A stretch of 64,000 bases of DNA from Mucilaginibacter pankratovii (GTDB lineage Bacteria > Bacteroidota > Bacteroidia > Sphingobacteriales > Sphingobacteriaceae), in assembly GCF_014773265.1 (NCBI RefSeq), contig NZ_JACWMY010000010.1, positions 62,001-126,000 of the forward strand. The letters are read 5' to 3'. The notes beneath the pieces are model-generated. The model was given only the letters and a program-made list of their open reading frames with translations, did not search any database and was not told where the DNA came from. Of the stretch, positions 33,629 to 42,456 are shown in pieces (the first letter of the stretch is position 1; every line of letters begins with the position of its first letter). The position numbers and the translations under genes are program-made.

Positions 33629-34877
33629 CAACTACCTGCGCGGTATTCCTATTGGTTTGTTTCATCAGGATGGTCTTACCGGCTGTTATTTCCGCCAGCG
33701 CTTCATCTGTATAATGCCTTAAGGTGATCAGCGTGAGGTTATCGTTGTATCTTACTTTAAAGTACGCTTTAAGCGATGCAAGCAATTTTTCGAAACGTCC
33801 GGGTACAAGATCTATACAAGCCGTAAAGCTTAGAGCCGAGGTTTGCATCACATTAACCTTTACATGATTTGTAGCAAACAAGCCGAAGATCTCGCTGAGG
33901 TGGCTCTCTGATATAAAAGAATAATCTACTGTGGAGACAGACAACAGCACCTGTCTTTGCTTGAGGATGATAACGGGCTTCGCGAAGCTGTTCATCGCGC
34001 CTTCTCTAATAACGGTGCCCGGCGCATCAGGATCTGTAAAGGGTTTTACCAGCAGCGGGATTTTGGCATTCTGCAGCGGCTTAATCGTTTTTGGGTGGAT
34101 AACACTTGCGCCGTAGTAGGTCATTTCTATGGCTTCCTGGTAGCTTAGCTCATCAAACTTTATGGTATCGGCAAAGTGTTTTGGGTCGGCGTTTAAAATG
34201 CCGGGCACATCTTTCCACGTAGTTACCGATTCGGCACCTAAGCACGAAGCGATGATGGAAGCGGTATAATCAGAGCCCTCGCGACCGAGCGTGGTGGTGA
34301 AATTCTCGGAAGTGCCCCCTAAAAAGCCCTGGGTTACTATAATGCTTTTCTCCAGCAGCGCGGGTAGTTCGTTTTGAATACTTGCCCGGGTTTTATCCCA
34401 ATCTACCACGCCTTCGCGGTAAGTGTTATCGGTGTGGATATAGCCACGCACATCCAGCCATTTGCTGGCAATACCCTCATGGTTAAACCAGGCGTTTACA
34501 ATGCGGGTAGATACCAGTTCGCCTATGGAAACTATCTGGTCGTAAATAAAGTCGTAATCGTCGTGCGGTTCGTCCTCTATCATCCAGTCTATCTCTACAA
34601 AAGTGTTGGCCACTTCATCAAAAACAGGATTTTTAGGTTCAAACAGTTCAGCCAGGATCTGGTAATGATAATTCTTGATCTCATCGAAGATCTCGTGCAC
34701 ATCACCCTCGCCGTTAACATAGGCGTTGGTGAGTTTTTCGAGCGCGTTGGTGGTTTTGCCCATGGCCGATACCACAACCAATAACTGATTGCCTGCATAA
34801 CGGCTCACTACTTTTCCTAAATTAATTACGCCTTGCGCATCTTTAACCGATGCACCTCCGAATTTAAATACCAGCAT
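33621..34877 (-). CDS. Aspartate kinase (monofunctional)
   Basis: About 418 residues. It phosphorylates aspartate, the first step to lysine, threonine, methionine and diaminopimelate. LVFKFGGASVKD is the catalytic N-terminus (K5), the amino-acid kinase fold continues to about 280 (TTLGREGSDYTASI), and two ACT-type segments follow, likely for feedback control. No homoserine dehydrogenase domain is fused. ATG 34877 is preferred over a TTG at 34901. It overlaps the upstream lipoprotein gene by 14 bases, so translation may be coupled. Confidence 0.9.
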   Translation of the reverse strand: MLVFKFGGASVKDAQGVINLGKVVSRYAGNQLLVVVSAMGKTTNALEKLTNAYVNGEGDVHEIFDEIKNYHYQILAELFEPKNPVFDEVANTFVEIDWMIEDEPHDDYDFIYDQIVSIGELVSTRIVNAWFNHEGIASKWLDVRGYIHTDNTYREGVVDWDKTRASIQNELPALLEKSIIVTQGFLGGTSENFTTTLGREGSDYTASIIASCLGAESVTTWKDVPGILNADPKHFADTIKFDELSYQEAIEMTYYGASVIHPKTIKPLQNAKIPLLVKPFTDPDAPGTVIREGAMNSFAKPVIILKQRQVLLSVSTVDYSFISESHLSEIFGLFATNHVKVNVMQTSALSFTACIDLVPGRFEKLLASLKAYFKVRYNDNLTLITLRHYTDEALAEITAGKTILMKQTNRNTAQVVVK

Positions 34878-35685
34878 CTTTTTTTGTGTATGGTGCAACA
34901 ACCGCGTTGGGCCGTATCAATGTTTTTATTTGTGCCCAGGGGATCAGCAGTTCTGTTTGCCCGGCGGCGTATGGCTTTATCTCGTACTGATTGTAAACAA
35001 ACCTGATGCCCGAAGGAGTGAACAGGTAGTTCTGGTTCAGCGCGAATTTGTTATCTCTGAAAAAGTAGTCGCGCGCCAATGATGATGTATCCTTTAGTTT
35101 TTCATCCATGCGGAAGATCCGCTCGGCAACTTTGGTAAGCTGCGGATAAGCCCCCGGCACTAAAACATCCTTTAAATAAACAGGCTTTTTTGCTTTAGGG
35201 TCCCAGTTAAGAAATTCTTTAAAATCGGCCCCATGGGCACCACCTTCGTACACATAACCGCCATATTCCAGCGCGAGCAGGCTGCTATCCTGGTTTACTA
35301 CTTTCGCGTAACTATCGAGCGTAAAAAACCTATCATCAGCCTTGTTGTACTTTTTAAAACCGGCATACTCATCAAAGTACCTGTCTACCATCATTTTTAA
35401 AGTGGTATCCGCATCGTTATTATCCGAAAAATTAATGCGCAGTAACCCGCGTTTTACGCTATCGTTCAAGGCATTTTGCCCTTTAAACAGGGGATAGGTA
35501 ATTTTTGCGATGGTGCAGGCACTATCAGCTTTATTGCCGCAATCGTTGGCGCGCTGATAGATCTTTTGCACGGTGTAGGCAGCCGTATCCGTAAAGATAT
35601 CTGGTTTGCCGGGAGCATACGGTTTACCAAACTCGCACGAAGCAAAGATCATCAGCACAAAACAAAGCAGCAATAATGCCCTCAT
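34864..35685 (-). CDS. Lipoprotein with DUF3298-like C-terminal domain
   Basis: About 273 residues from ATG 35685 (MRALLLLCFVLMIFASCEFG, lipobox cysteine near 17). The frame extends 14 codons farther upstream but that overlaps the GNAT gene. The last 120 residues, with EYGGYVYEGGAHGADFKEFLNWD and FTPSGIRFVYNQYEIKPYAAGQ, match the DUF3298/RsiV-like domain found in anti-sigma factors and lysozyme-binding proteins. No transmembrane anchor or cytoplasmic anti-sigma part is present, so here it is an outer or inner membrane lipoprotein of unknown role. It lies between GNAT and aspartate kinase. Confidence 0.82.
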   Translation of the reverse strand: MRALLLLCFVLMIFASCEFGKPYAPGKPDIFTDTAAYTVQKIYQRANDCGNKADSACTIAKITYPLFKGQNALNDSVKRGLLRINFSDNNDADTTLKMMVDRYFDEYAGFKKYNKADDRFFTLDSYAKVVNQDSSLLALEYGGYVYEGGAHGADFKEFLNWDPKAKKPVYLKDVLVPGAYPQLTKVAERIFRMDEKLKDTSSLARDYFFRDNKFALNQNYLFTPSGIRFVYNQYEIKPYAAGQTELLIPWAQIKTLIRPNAVVAPYTKKDAGI

Positions 35686-35689
35686 CGGC

Positions 35690-36160
35690 CTAATAATTAT
35701 TAACCTGTTCTTTTGATAGGGCAGCATTTAACCAGCCGGCCTCAATATTTGCCTCGTATTTATTGTAGAATTTAATGGCGGGTTCGTTCCAATCCAGCAC
35801 CTGCCAAACCATGCCGCTAAAGCCCAGTTCGCGGGTTTCCTGTATCAGCCTGTCGAATAGTAACTTACCAAGTCCCTTACCGCGCCAGGCTTCGGTAATT
35901 ACCAGGTCTTCTAAATAGAGCCTTTGCCCTTTCCAGGTAGAGTAGCGAACGTAATAAAGGGCGAAGCCTACGATATTGCCGTCTGCTTCCACTACGAAAG
36001 CCTTCCAAACTGGTTTGGTGCCAAAACCGGCCTCTTCAAATTCCTGTAGGGTAACGGTAACTGCATCCGGCTCTTTTTCAAAAATGGCCAGTTCTATCAC
36101 AAGATCCAAAAGCCGCGGGCAATCTTCTTTAACGGCAGCCCTCAATACGGAGTTATTCAT
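35690..36160 (-). CDS. GNAT-family N-acetyltransferase
   Basis: A 156-residue protein. The acetyl-CoA site is GKGLGKLLFDRLI (around 95-107) after YLEDLVITEAWRG, with the C-terminal DWNEPAIKFYNKY. The whole resembles spermidine/diamine N-acetyltransferase-like GNATs (start LRAAVKEDCPRLLDLVIELA). The substrate cannot be fixed from sequence. It is in a minus-strand run with YggS upstream and the lipoprotein gene 4 bases downstream. Confidence 0.88.
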   Translation of the reverse strand: MNNSVLRAAVKEDCPRLLDLVIELAIFEKEPDAVTVTLQEFEEAGFGTKPVWKAFVVEADGNIVGFALYYVRYSTWKGQRLYLEDLVITEAWRGKGLGKLLFDRLIQETRELGFSGMVWQVLDWNEPAIKFYNKYEANIEAGWLNAALSKEQVNNY

Positions 36161-36195
36161 TTATTTGTATGTCTTTATTTAATGCCGGCGAACGA

Positions 36196-36885
36196 CTAAT
36201 TATTTTTCCAATGCTTCACCACCCTGGTGCCAAATATGGTACTGCCCAGCCTTACCATATTGCTGCCCTGCTCAATAGCCAGCTTATAATCTGCCGACAT
36301 GCCCATCGACAGGGTATCAAACGAAGCCTCTTTTCGGAAAAAGCTGGCTTTTACACCGTCGAAGAAAGTCTTCAGTTCGTAGTATTCTTCCTTTACCTGT
36401 GTTTCGTTATCGGTGTTGGTGGCTATACCCATCAGGCCGCGTATACGGATGTTCTTCAATGCGGTATATTCCTCGCCGCGCAGCAGTTCTATTGCTTCGT
36501 CGAAACCCAAACCATATTTGGTATCTTCATCAGCAATGTAGATCTGCAACAGGCAATCAATAACGCGCTTGTTCTTTTCGGCGTGTTTGTTAATTTCCTG
36601 CAGCAGTTTTATACTATCTACCGATTGTATCATGCTTACAAATGGCGCAATATACTTCACCTTATTGGTTTGCAGGTGGCCTATCAGGTGCCATTGTATA
36701 TCCTTAGGAAGTTTTTCTTGTTTTTCTACCAGTTCCTGCACCATATTTTCGCCAAATAAGCGTTGTCCTGCATCATAGGCCTCCATCAGCTCTTCGGCGG
36801 GTTTGGTTTTACTAACAGCCAGCAACGTAACCTTTATACCGTCGGTTTCCTTTTTTAGGCTTTTGATATTATCTGCAATGCTCAT
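36196..36885 (-). CDS. YggS/PLPBP-family PLP-binding protein
   Basis: A 229-residue PLP homeostasis protein. LLAVSKTKP carries the PLP lysine (K26); AGQRLFGENMVQELVEK and WHLIGHLQTNKVKYI are strictly conserved family blocks; the C-terminal SMGMSADYKLAIEQGSNMVRLGSTIFG is complete. It holds PLP without known catalysis and keeps B6 and amino-acid pools balanced. It is divergent from the DUF4296 gene. Confidence 0.93.
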   Translation of the reverse strand: MSIADNIKSLKKETDGIKVTLLAVSKTKPAEELMEAYDAGQRLFGENMVQELVEKQEKLPKDIQWHLIGHLQTNKVKYIAPFVSMIQSVDSIKLLQEINKHAEKNKRVIDCLLQIYIADEDTKYGLGFDEAIELLRGEEYTALKNIRIRGLMGIATNTDNETQVKEEYYELKTFFDGVKASFFRKEASFDTLSMGMSADYKLAIEQGSNMVRLGSTIFGTRVVKHWKNN

Positions 36886-36892
36886 TTATCCG

Positions 36893-36900
36893 TAAATTTG
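36893..36900 (+). promoter_or_regulatory. Possible -7 box for DUF4296-mutS2
   Basis: TAAATTTG matches TAnnTTTG 28 bases before the DUF4296 start. A TTTG at 36862 is too far upstream (27-base spacer) to be a proper -33 box, so the call is partial. Confidence 0.4.
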
Positions 36901-36928
36901 TCTTTTATAAACGCCGCTAAATTACAGA

Positions 36929-37324
36929 ATGCATAAATATATCATCTTGTTTTTTTCAGTATTGGTATTTTTAACCGCCTGTGGCGGTAAGGATGCGCCT
37001 GAAGGAATAATTGAACAACCCCAAATGGCAGGCCTGCTTACCGATATACACCTTACCGATGGTACCCTGTATAATGTGCCCCAGATACCTGATAGCCTTT
37101 ACAAATACGGCTCGGCGCGTTACGCCGAGGTTTTTAAACGCTACCATACCAACAACAAGCAGTTTACAGCCAGCCTTAAATATTACACTACCCAACCCCT
37201 TAAATTGGTAGAGATATACGATCAGGTATCAAAGAATATCAAGGGGAAAACTGATTCGTTAGTCAAGATCGGTAGTAAACCAACTAACCCTCCAAATATA
37301 AAAAATGCTGTACCCCTTAAATAG
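36929..37324 (+). CDS. DUF4296 lipoprotein
   Basis: A 131-residue lipoprotein with lipobox VFLTACGG (C18). The DUF4296 region follows: LLTDIHLTDGTLYN, AEVFKRYHTNNKQFTASLKYYT, then a linker. The family is restricted largely to Bacteroidota and has no known function. Its last 20 bases overlap mutS2, so the two are probably cotranscribed and coupled. Confidence 0.85.
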   Translation: MHKYIILFFSVLVFLTACGGKDAPEGIIEQPQMAGLLTDIHLTDGTLYNVPQIPDSLYKYGSARYAEVFKRYHTNNKQFTASLKYYTTQPLKLVEIYDQVSKNIKGKTDSLVKIGSKPTNPPNIKNAVPLK

Positions 37325-39668
37325 CGCCGATAAGCTGGGTTTTACCGAAATTAAAGAACTGATAAAGGCGCATTGCCTGAGTGTTATGGGCCAGCAAATG
37401 GTTGATAAGATACAGGTAATGAGTAATTACGACCTGATAGCCAAGTTCCTGAACCAGGCCCATGAATTTAAGAACATCCTCCAAAACGACGATGCGCTGC
37501 CCATTAACCATTTTTATGATATTAAAACGCTGGCCAACAAGGCGAGGATAGAGGGCGCTTTCCTGTCGGAAGAGGAATTTTTCCAGGTGCAGGCCTCTCT
37601 TACTACCGTATTCGCGGTTATCGCTTACTTTAACGAGCGTAAGGATGTTTACCCCAACCTGGAAGCGCTTTTTGAGCACCTGCCGATAGAGAAGGCGATC
37701 CTGAAAAAGATAGATATGGTGATAGACCCGAAAGGGAAAATTCGCCACAACGCCTCGCGCGAGCTGATGGAGATTACCAGCGGCATTGCCAAAGCCGAGC
37801 AGGAAGCGCGTAAAAAGATAGACCAGATATTTAAAGCCGCTACCGCCAGTAACTGGACGGCCGATGGGTCGCTCACCGTGCGCGATGGCAGGCTTTGTAT
37901 CCCGCTTTTAGCCGAGAATAAACGCAAGGTGAAAGGTTTTATTCATGATGAATCCGCCTCCGGGCAAACGGTTTATTTGGAACCGGAAGAGGTATTCTCG
38001 CTGAACAACCGCATCCGCGACCTGGAGTTTGACCGCCGCCGCGAGATCATTAAAATATTAACCGCGCTCACCGACGAGTTGCGCCCGTATGTGCCTTTGC
38101 TGTTATCGTACCACGGTTTGCTTACCAAGCTTGATTTTGTGCGCGCCAAGGCTCTTTTTGCCATAGATATTGAGGCTGAAATGCCCAAGGTAGTGAACGA
38201 GGGCCGCTTTACTTTTTACAATGCGCGCCATCCGCTGTTATATCTCAACTTTAAAAAAGAGAAGAAAACGGTGGTGCCACTAAATGTATCGATAGATGAG
38301 GGTACGCGTATCATCGTGGTTTCGGGGCCCAACGCGGGCGGTAAATCTGTTTGTATGAAGACCGTTGGATTACTGCAGATGATGGTACAGGCCGGGTTAT
38401 TGATACCCGCAAGTGCCGATAGTGTGGCGGGCGTGTTTAAACAGCTATTTGTGGATATCGGAGATGACCAATCCATCGAAAGTGACTTAAGTACCTACAG
38501 TGCGCATCTATCCAAAATGAAATACTTTGTAGAGGGTGCCAACGGCAAAACACTGATACTGATTGACGAATTTGGCACGGGCACCGACCCACAATTTGGT
38601 GGACCCATAGCCGAGGCTGTACTTGAGGCACTGAATCATAAGAAAGTACGGGGCATGGTCACCACGCACTACTCCAACCTTAAAATTTTTGCCAGCCATA
38701 CCGAGGGGATAGAGAACGCGTCGATGCTTTTTAACAATACCGCCATGCAGCCGCTTTATATGCTGGAAGTGGGTAAACCGGGCAGCTCGTACGCGTTTGA
38801 GATAGCGCAAAAGATAGGTTTGCCACAAAATGTATTGAACCTGGCACGCAACAAGGTAAGCGCCGGGCAAAAAAAGGTGGATAGCTTATTGGTTGACCTG
38901 GAGCGGGAGAAGAAAGAGATCTTCGATACCAAACAAAAGCTGGATAAACAGCAGCGCCATGTAAACCTGCTGCTGAAAGAGAACGAAGAGCTGAAAAGCT
39001 TTTTGGATGAGAACCGCAAGACGTTGTTAAAGGAAGCTAAGCAGGAAGCTAAGGACATTATCCTGAACGCAAACAAGCTGGTAGAGAACACCATTGCCGA
39101 AATAAAAAGCAGTAACGCCGATAAGGAAGTGACCAAAACCCTGCGCGACAACCTTACGGCGGAAGTTAAAAAGAACACAGTTAAAGCAGAGGTGCCAAAA
39201 GCAGCTGCCAATACTGATGAAGAAATAAAAGTAGGCGATTGGGTAAAACTGATTGACGGCGACACCACTGGGCAAGTACTGGAGTTGATAAAAGATAACG
39301 TGGTAATTGCTATGGGCGAATTACGCACGGTGGTGAAACGCAAGCGCGTGGAGAAAGTGGCCAAATCAACCGTGCCGAAGGAGATTCGCCGCAGTAATAT
39401 TGGGCATACCGAAGATATAGCGAGTTTTAGTCCGGAGATTGATGTGCGGGGTATGCGTACCGAGGATGCTTTGTTCGCGATAGAGAAATTGTTTGACAGG
39501 GCCCTGATGATGGGCTTTGCAACCCTGAAAATATTGCATGGCAAAGGCGATGGTATCCTTCGGAAAATGATCCGCCAGTATTTGAAAAAATACGAGCAGG
39601 TAGATAGGATGGAGGATGAACATGCCGATAGGGGCGGAGCAGGGATAACATACGTGTATTTTAAATAA
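37305..39668 (+). CDS. mutS2: MutS2 protein (DNA-structure/ribosome-collision factor)
   Basis: A 787-residue MutS2. It lacks the MutS mismatch-recognition domain, has the ATPase with Walker A SGPNAGGKS at about 340-348, Walker B LIDEFGTGTD, then a long coiled coil (about 510-640) and a C-terminal Smr domain (about 700-787, FSPEIDVRGMRTEDAL, LKILHGKGDGILR). MutS2 has been studied as an antirecombination factor and, in Bacillus, in rescue of collided ribosomes with Smr activity. The gene overlaps the DUF4296 gene and is intact. Confidence 0.95.
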   Translation: MLYPLNSADKLGFTEIKELIKAHCLSVMGQQMVDKIQVMSNYDLIAKFLNQAHEFKNILQNDDALPINHFYDIKTLANKARIEGAFLSEEEFFQVQASLTTVFAVIAYFNERKDVYPNLEALFEHLPIEKAILKKIDMVIDPKGKIRHNASRELMEITSGIAKAEQEARKKIDQIFKAATASNWTADGSLTVRDGRLCIPLLAENKRKVKGFIHDESASGQTVYLEPEEVFSLNNRIRDLEFDRRREIIKILTALTDELRPYVPLLLSYHGLLTKLDFVRAKALFAIDIEAEMPKVVNEGRFTFYNARHPLLYLNFKKEKKTVVPLNVSIDEGTRIIVVSGPNAGGKSVCMKTVGLLQMMVQAGLLIPASADSVAGVFKQLFVDIGDDQSIESDLSTYSAHLSKMKYFVEGANGKTLILIDEFGTGTDPQFGGPIAEAVLEALNHKKVRGMVTTHYSNLKIFASHTEGIENASMLFNNTAMQPLYMLEVGKPGSSYAFEIAQKIGLPQNVLNLARNKVSAGQKKVDSLLVDLEREKKEIFDTKQKLDKQQRHVNLLLKENEELKSFLDENRKTLLKEAKQEAKDIILNANKLVENTIAEIKSSNADKEVTKTLRDNLTAEVKKNTVKAEVPKAAANTDEEIKVGDWVKLIDGDTTGQVLELIKDNVVIAMGELRTVVKRKRVEKVAKSTVPKEIRRSNIGHTEDIASFSPEIDVRGMRTEDALFAIEKLFDRALMMGFATLKILHGKGDGILRKMIRQYLKKYEQVDRMEDEHADRGGAGITYVYFK

Positions 39669-39673
39669 AGGGA

Positions 39674-39690
39674 CACGAATTTCACGAATT
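39674..39690. repeat. Copy of the GAATTTCACGAATT motif
   Basis: CACGAATTTCACGAATT lies just after the mutS2 stop and carries the 14-mer also found at 32843-32856 and, inverted, at 32910-32923. Confidence 0.6.
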
Positions 39691-39730
39691 AAAAGATAAA
39701 CAACGTAGATACTGATCTCAGGAAATTAGA

Positions 39731-40816
39731 ATGATGAAAAGACTAAAAATCTTCCGCTTAATTGTTTTAATAAGCGCATGCTTTTCGATTAGTTGCTCGG
39801 CGCAAACGGTAGTGCCTTACACCGACCCTAATATCCACTACATGGGGCGTATCGGGACGAAGGACGATGCTGCGGAACTCACCTGGACGGCTTCATCCGC
39901 TATTATAAATTTCGATGGTACCAGCGCAAAAGCCACCTTGCAGGATGATACCGGTTTTGATTTTGTTACGGTGGTTGTTGATGGCAAAGTAGTGAACACC
40001 ATCCAGGTGAAAAACTACAAAAAGGAATATGTGCTGGTGACTGGCCTGCCAAAAAGCCCGCATAAACTGGAACTGTTTAAACGTACCGAATACGAAATGG
40101 GGCGCCTGTTGTTCTACAAATTTACGTTGGATGCCGATGCCAAAGTGTTGCCCCCGCCCGTATACAAACATCGGATAGAATTTTATGGCAACTCTATCAC
40201 TTGCGGCTACGCGATAGAGGACTTAGAAGGGAAAGATAGAGGTTCCTATGAGTTTGAAAACGGCTATAAAAGCTATGCCAACTTAACCGCCCGCCATTTT
40301 AATGCTGATTATTACTGCATTGCCAAAAGCGGGATAGGGGTTACGGTAAGCTGGTTCCCATACGTAATGCCCGAGATCTATGATCGCACTTATGCGATGG
40401 ATCCTACCCAGCTTTGGGATTTTAAAAAGTATACGCCGGAGGTTGTGGTAGTTAACCTATTTCAAAACGATGCCTGGATAGTACTGCAGCCCGATAACCC
40501 AAACTTTAAAGCCCGTTTTGGTAACACGCCGCCGACACCGGAATTTATAGTTAATGCTTATCAAAAGTTTATTGGCAACATACGCAGCAAATACCCCAAT
40601 GCAAAGATCATCTGTGCCTTAGGCGCTATGGACGCCACTAAAAAAGGTTCGCCATGGCCGGGATATATCGAAAAAGCTGTAGACAATATGCGCGACAAAG
40701 GAATTTATACACACTTCTTCCCCTACAAAGAGACCGGCGGACACCCCAGTGAAAAAGAACACAAAGTAATGGCCGCCGATCTGATTAAATTTATCGAGAA
40801 GAAAATGAAGTGGTAA
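39731..40816 (+). CDS. SGNH-family esterase lipoprotein (CE2-like)
   Basis: A 361-residue exported protein with an N-terminal signal and a likely lipobox (SISCSAQ, cysteine near 22). An N-terminal beta domain (about 45-140) precedes the SGNH hydrolase part: catalytic Ser in YGNSITCGYA (about 155), FQNDAW block, and His in GGHPSEKEHK (about 338). This layout is typical of carbohydrate esterase family 2 acetyl esterases acting on acetylated plant polysaccharides. Substrate remains inference. It stands alone after mutS2. Confidence 0.85.
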   Translation: MMKRLKIFRLIVLISACFSISCSAQTVVPYTDPNIHYMGRIGTKDDAAELTWTASSAIINFDGTSAKATLQDDTGFDFVTVVVDGKVVNTIQVKNYKKEYVLVTGLPKSPHKLELFKRTEYEMGRLLFYKFTLDADAKVLPPPVYKHRIEFYGNSITCGYAIEDLEGKDRGSYEFENGYKSYANLTARHFNADYYCIAKSGIGVTVSWFPYVMPEIYDRTYAMDPTQLWDFKKYTPEVVVVNLFQNDAWIVLQPDNPNFKARFGNTPPTPEFIVNAYQKFIGNIRSKYPNAKIICALGAMDATKKGSPWPGYIEKAVDNMRDKGIYTHFFPYKETGGHPSEKEHKVMAADLIKFIEKKMKW

Positions 40817-40832
40817 TAACCACTATCAATTA

Positions 40833-41360
40833 TTACTCTCCAACCTTTTGCTGATCCGGCACCTCATTTGGCCCGGGTATATTTTCATCGGCTCCATCGG
40901 TAGTACCTTCCTGGTAAGTTTTATTCTGTTCGTTTTTATTATCAGCTGCATCGGCCACGTCCGGGTCTTCCCGTACAAGACCGGTATTTTCTGTGTCCGA
41001 TTGACCGGTCTTCGCCGCATCCGCCGCCAGGGTATAATTTGGTTGGCCTAAATGGTTAGGGTCTTTAAAATTCGAATTTTCGGGGTGCTCGTCTGATGGC
41101 TCGGTACGGGCGAAGTAGCCGTTGGTGTTACCCGCCAGCTGCGATGGATTGTTTTTATCGTCGCCTGATGGGGTGTTGCTATTTTCCCCGAACCGCTGGC
41201 CGCCCGCCGGTGAACCCTCTAATCCGGATTCATTGCCCTTTTTTTCTTCATCACCGCTACCAAACAGGAAGGTACGGCGCAGATCTTTTTCTTCGAGGTT
41301 ATCGTCGTCTTTTACTTCGTAGGCGTTTGGTTGGGTATTTTGATTTTCGTTGAGTTGCAT
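40833..41360 (-). CDS. Acidic, Asn/Asp/Glu-rich, probably disordered protein
   Basis: A 175-residue protein with no signal peptide and no hydrophobic segment. It is dominated by Asn, Asp, Glu, Gly, Thr and Gln, with NENQNTQPNAYEVKDDDN near the start and PGPNEVPDQQKV near the end. It should be intrinsically disordered and very acidic. No family recognised; a role in desiccation or stress is a guess. Its upstream region contains the word-repeat spacer 41374-41566. Confidence 0.6.
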   Translation of the reverse strand: MQLNENQNTQPNAYEVKDDDNLEEKDLRRTFLFGSGDEEKKGNESGLEGSPAGGQRFGENSNTPSGDDKNNPSQLAGNTNGYFARTEPSDEHPENSNFKDPNHLGQPNYTLAADAAKTGQSDTENTGLVREDPDVADAADNKNEQNKTYQEGTTDGADENIPGPNEVPDQQKVGE

Positions 41361-41373
41361 GATGTTATTTTAG

Positions 41374-41566
41374 TTAATAGTTCATAGATGATAGTTCATA
41401 GTAAAACAAGATGTATGCCAAGAGGGGTTCATAGGTCATAGCTGATGGTTCATGGTAAAAAATGTTTGGTTTATGGCGCATAAGGATGTTTTTAAATACA
41501 GGTTGCGACAACACGTTTTACTATGAACCATGAACTATCGTCTATGAACCAACATCTATGAACTAA
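41374..41566. repeat. Word-repeat spacer (GTTCATAG type)
   Basis: The left part has AGTTCATAGATGATAGTTCA and GTTCATAGGTCATAGCTGAT words; the right part has the inverse CTATGAACCATGAACTATCG and TCTATGAACC. The two halves could form a long imperfect stem. It lies between the acidic protein gene and the CoA-transferase promoter box. Confidence 0.6.
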
Positions 41567-41572
41567 ATTATC

Positions 41573-41580
41573 TAATTTTG
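41573..41580 (+). promoter_or_regulatory. -7 box for the CoA-transferase genes
   Basis: TAATTTTG matches TAnnTTTG, 19 bases before the subunit A start. No clear TTTG -33 box is at the expected distance. Confidence 0.45.
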
Positions 41581-41599
41581 CCCCAACCAATTATTTACC

Positions 41600-42301
41600 A
41601 TGAATAAAGTTGTGAGCGGCGCCGATGAGGCCATCCGCGATATTGAAGACGGCATGACACTCATGCTGGGGGGCTTCGGCATGTGTGGCCTGCCCGAAAA
41701 ATGCATATTAGCTCTTGTGAAAAAAGGTGTGAAAGACCTCACCTGTATCTCCAACAATGCAGGTGTGGATGATTTTGGCATCGGCCTGCTCTTGCATCAG
41801 CGCCAGGTTAAAAAAATGATCTCCTCCTACGTTGGCGAGAATGCCATATTTGAGCAACAACTGCTTAGCGGCGAACTGGAAGTAGAACTCATCCCACAGG
41901 GAACATTAGCTACCCGCTGTATGGCAGCAGGCTACGGTATGCCCGCTATTTTCACCCCGGCGGGTATCGGTACCGAGGTAGCCATAGGCAAAGAAGTTAG
42001 AAACTTTAACGGCAAAGATTACCTGATGGAAATGGCGTTCGATGCTGATTTTGCCATTGTAAAAGCCTGGAAAGGGGATAGGATGGGTAACCTTGTGTAC
42101 CGCTCCACCGCCCGTAATTTTAATCCGGTAATGGCAATGGCAGGCAGGATCACCATTGCCGAAGTGGAAGAACTGGTAGAGCCCGGCGAACTGGACCCGG
42201 ATAACGTTCATACGCCGGGAATCTACGTGCATAGGATTTTTCAGGGTAATGATTACGAAAAGCGCATAGAACAACGGACGGTTAGGAAACGAGATTTATA
42301 A
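41600..42301 (+). CDS. 3-oxoacid CoA-transferase, subunit A
   Basis: A 233-residue alpha subunit of a family I CoA-transferase (succinyl-CoA:acetoacetate or related). LMLGGFGMCGLPEKCI at 21-36 is the CoA-binding GxGxxG-like loop, and GTLATRCMAAGYGMPAIFTPAGIGT is also conserved. It transfers CoA between acyl acids in ketone-body, branched-chain or butyrate metabolism; the exact acyl pair cannot be told. Subunit B follows 155 bases downstream, beyond a palindromic element. Confidence 0.9.
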   Translation: MNKVVSGADEAIRDIEDGMTLMLGGFGMCGLPEKCILALVKKGVKDLTCISNNAGVDDFGIGLLLHQRQVKKMISSYVGENAIFEQQLLSGELEVELIPQGTLATRCMAAGYGMPAIFTPAGIGTEVAIGKEVRNFNGKDYLMEMAFDADFAIVKAWKGDRMGNLVYRSTARNFNPVMAMAGRITIAEVEELVEPGELDPDNVHTPGIYVHRIFQGNDYEKRIEQRTVRKRDL

Positions 42302-42306
42302 CAAAC

Positions 42307-42441
42307 TTGTCATTGCGAGCGAAGCGCGGCAACCTCATAGGACATTCGAATATGCAAAGTTCATCTGCAGGGCCTGAATGTCCTATGAGATTGCCACGTC
42401 GCTCCAATCGCACAGCCCCGCGCTGCTCCTCGCAATGACAA
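42307..42441. repeat. REP-like palindrome between CoA-transferase genes
   Basis: TTGTCATTGCGAG (42307-42319) and CTCGCAATGACAA (42429-42441) are exact inverse ends. Inside, GGACATTC and GAATGTCC form a second pair. A shorter relative is at 48172-48250. It sits inside an operon and not at its end. Confidence 0.8.
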
Positions 42442-42456
42442 AAAAGAAAGAACATC

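Noticed and set aside
38756..39685. Minus-strand frame of 309 codons over mutS2
   Set aside because: A shadow of a strongly supported gene; the serine-rich product has no family features and arises from lysine- and glutamate-rich codons read backwards.
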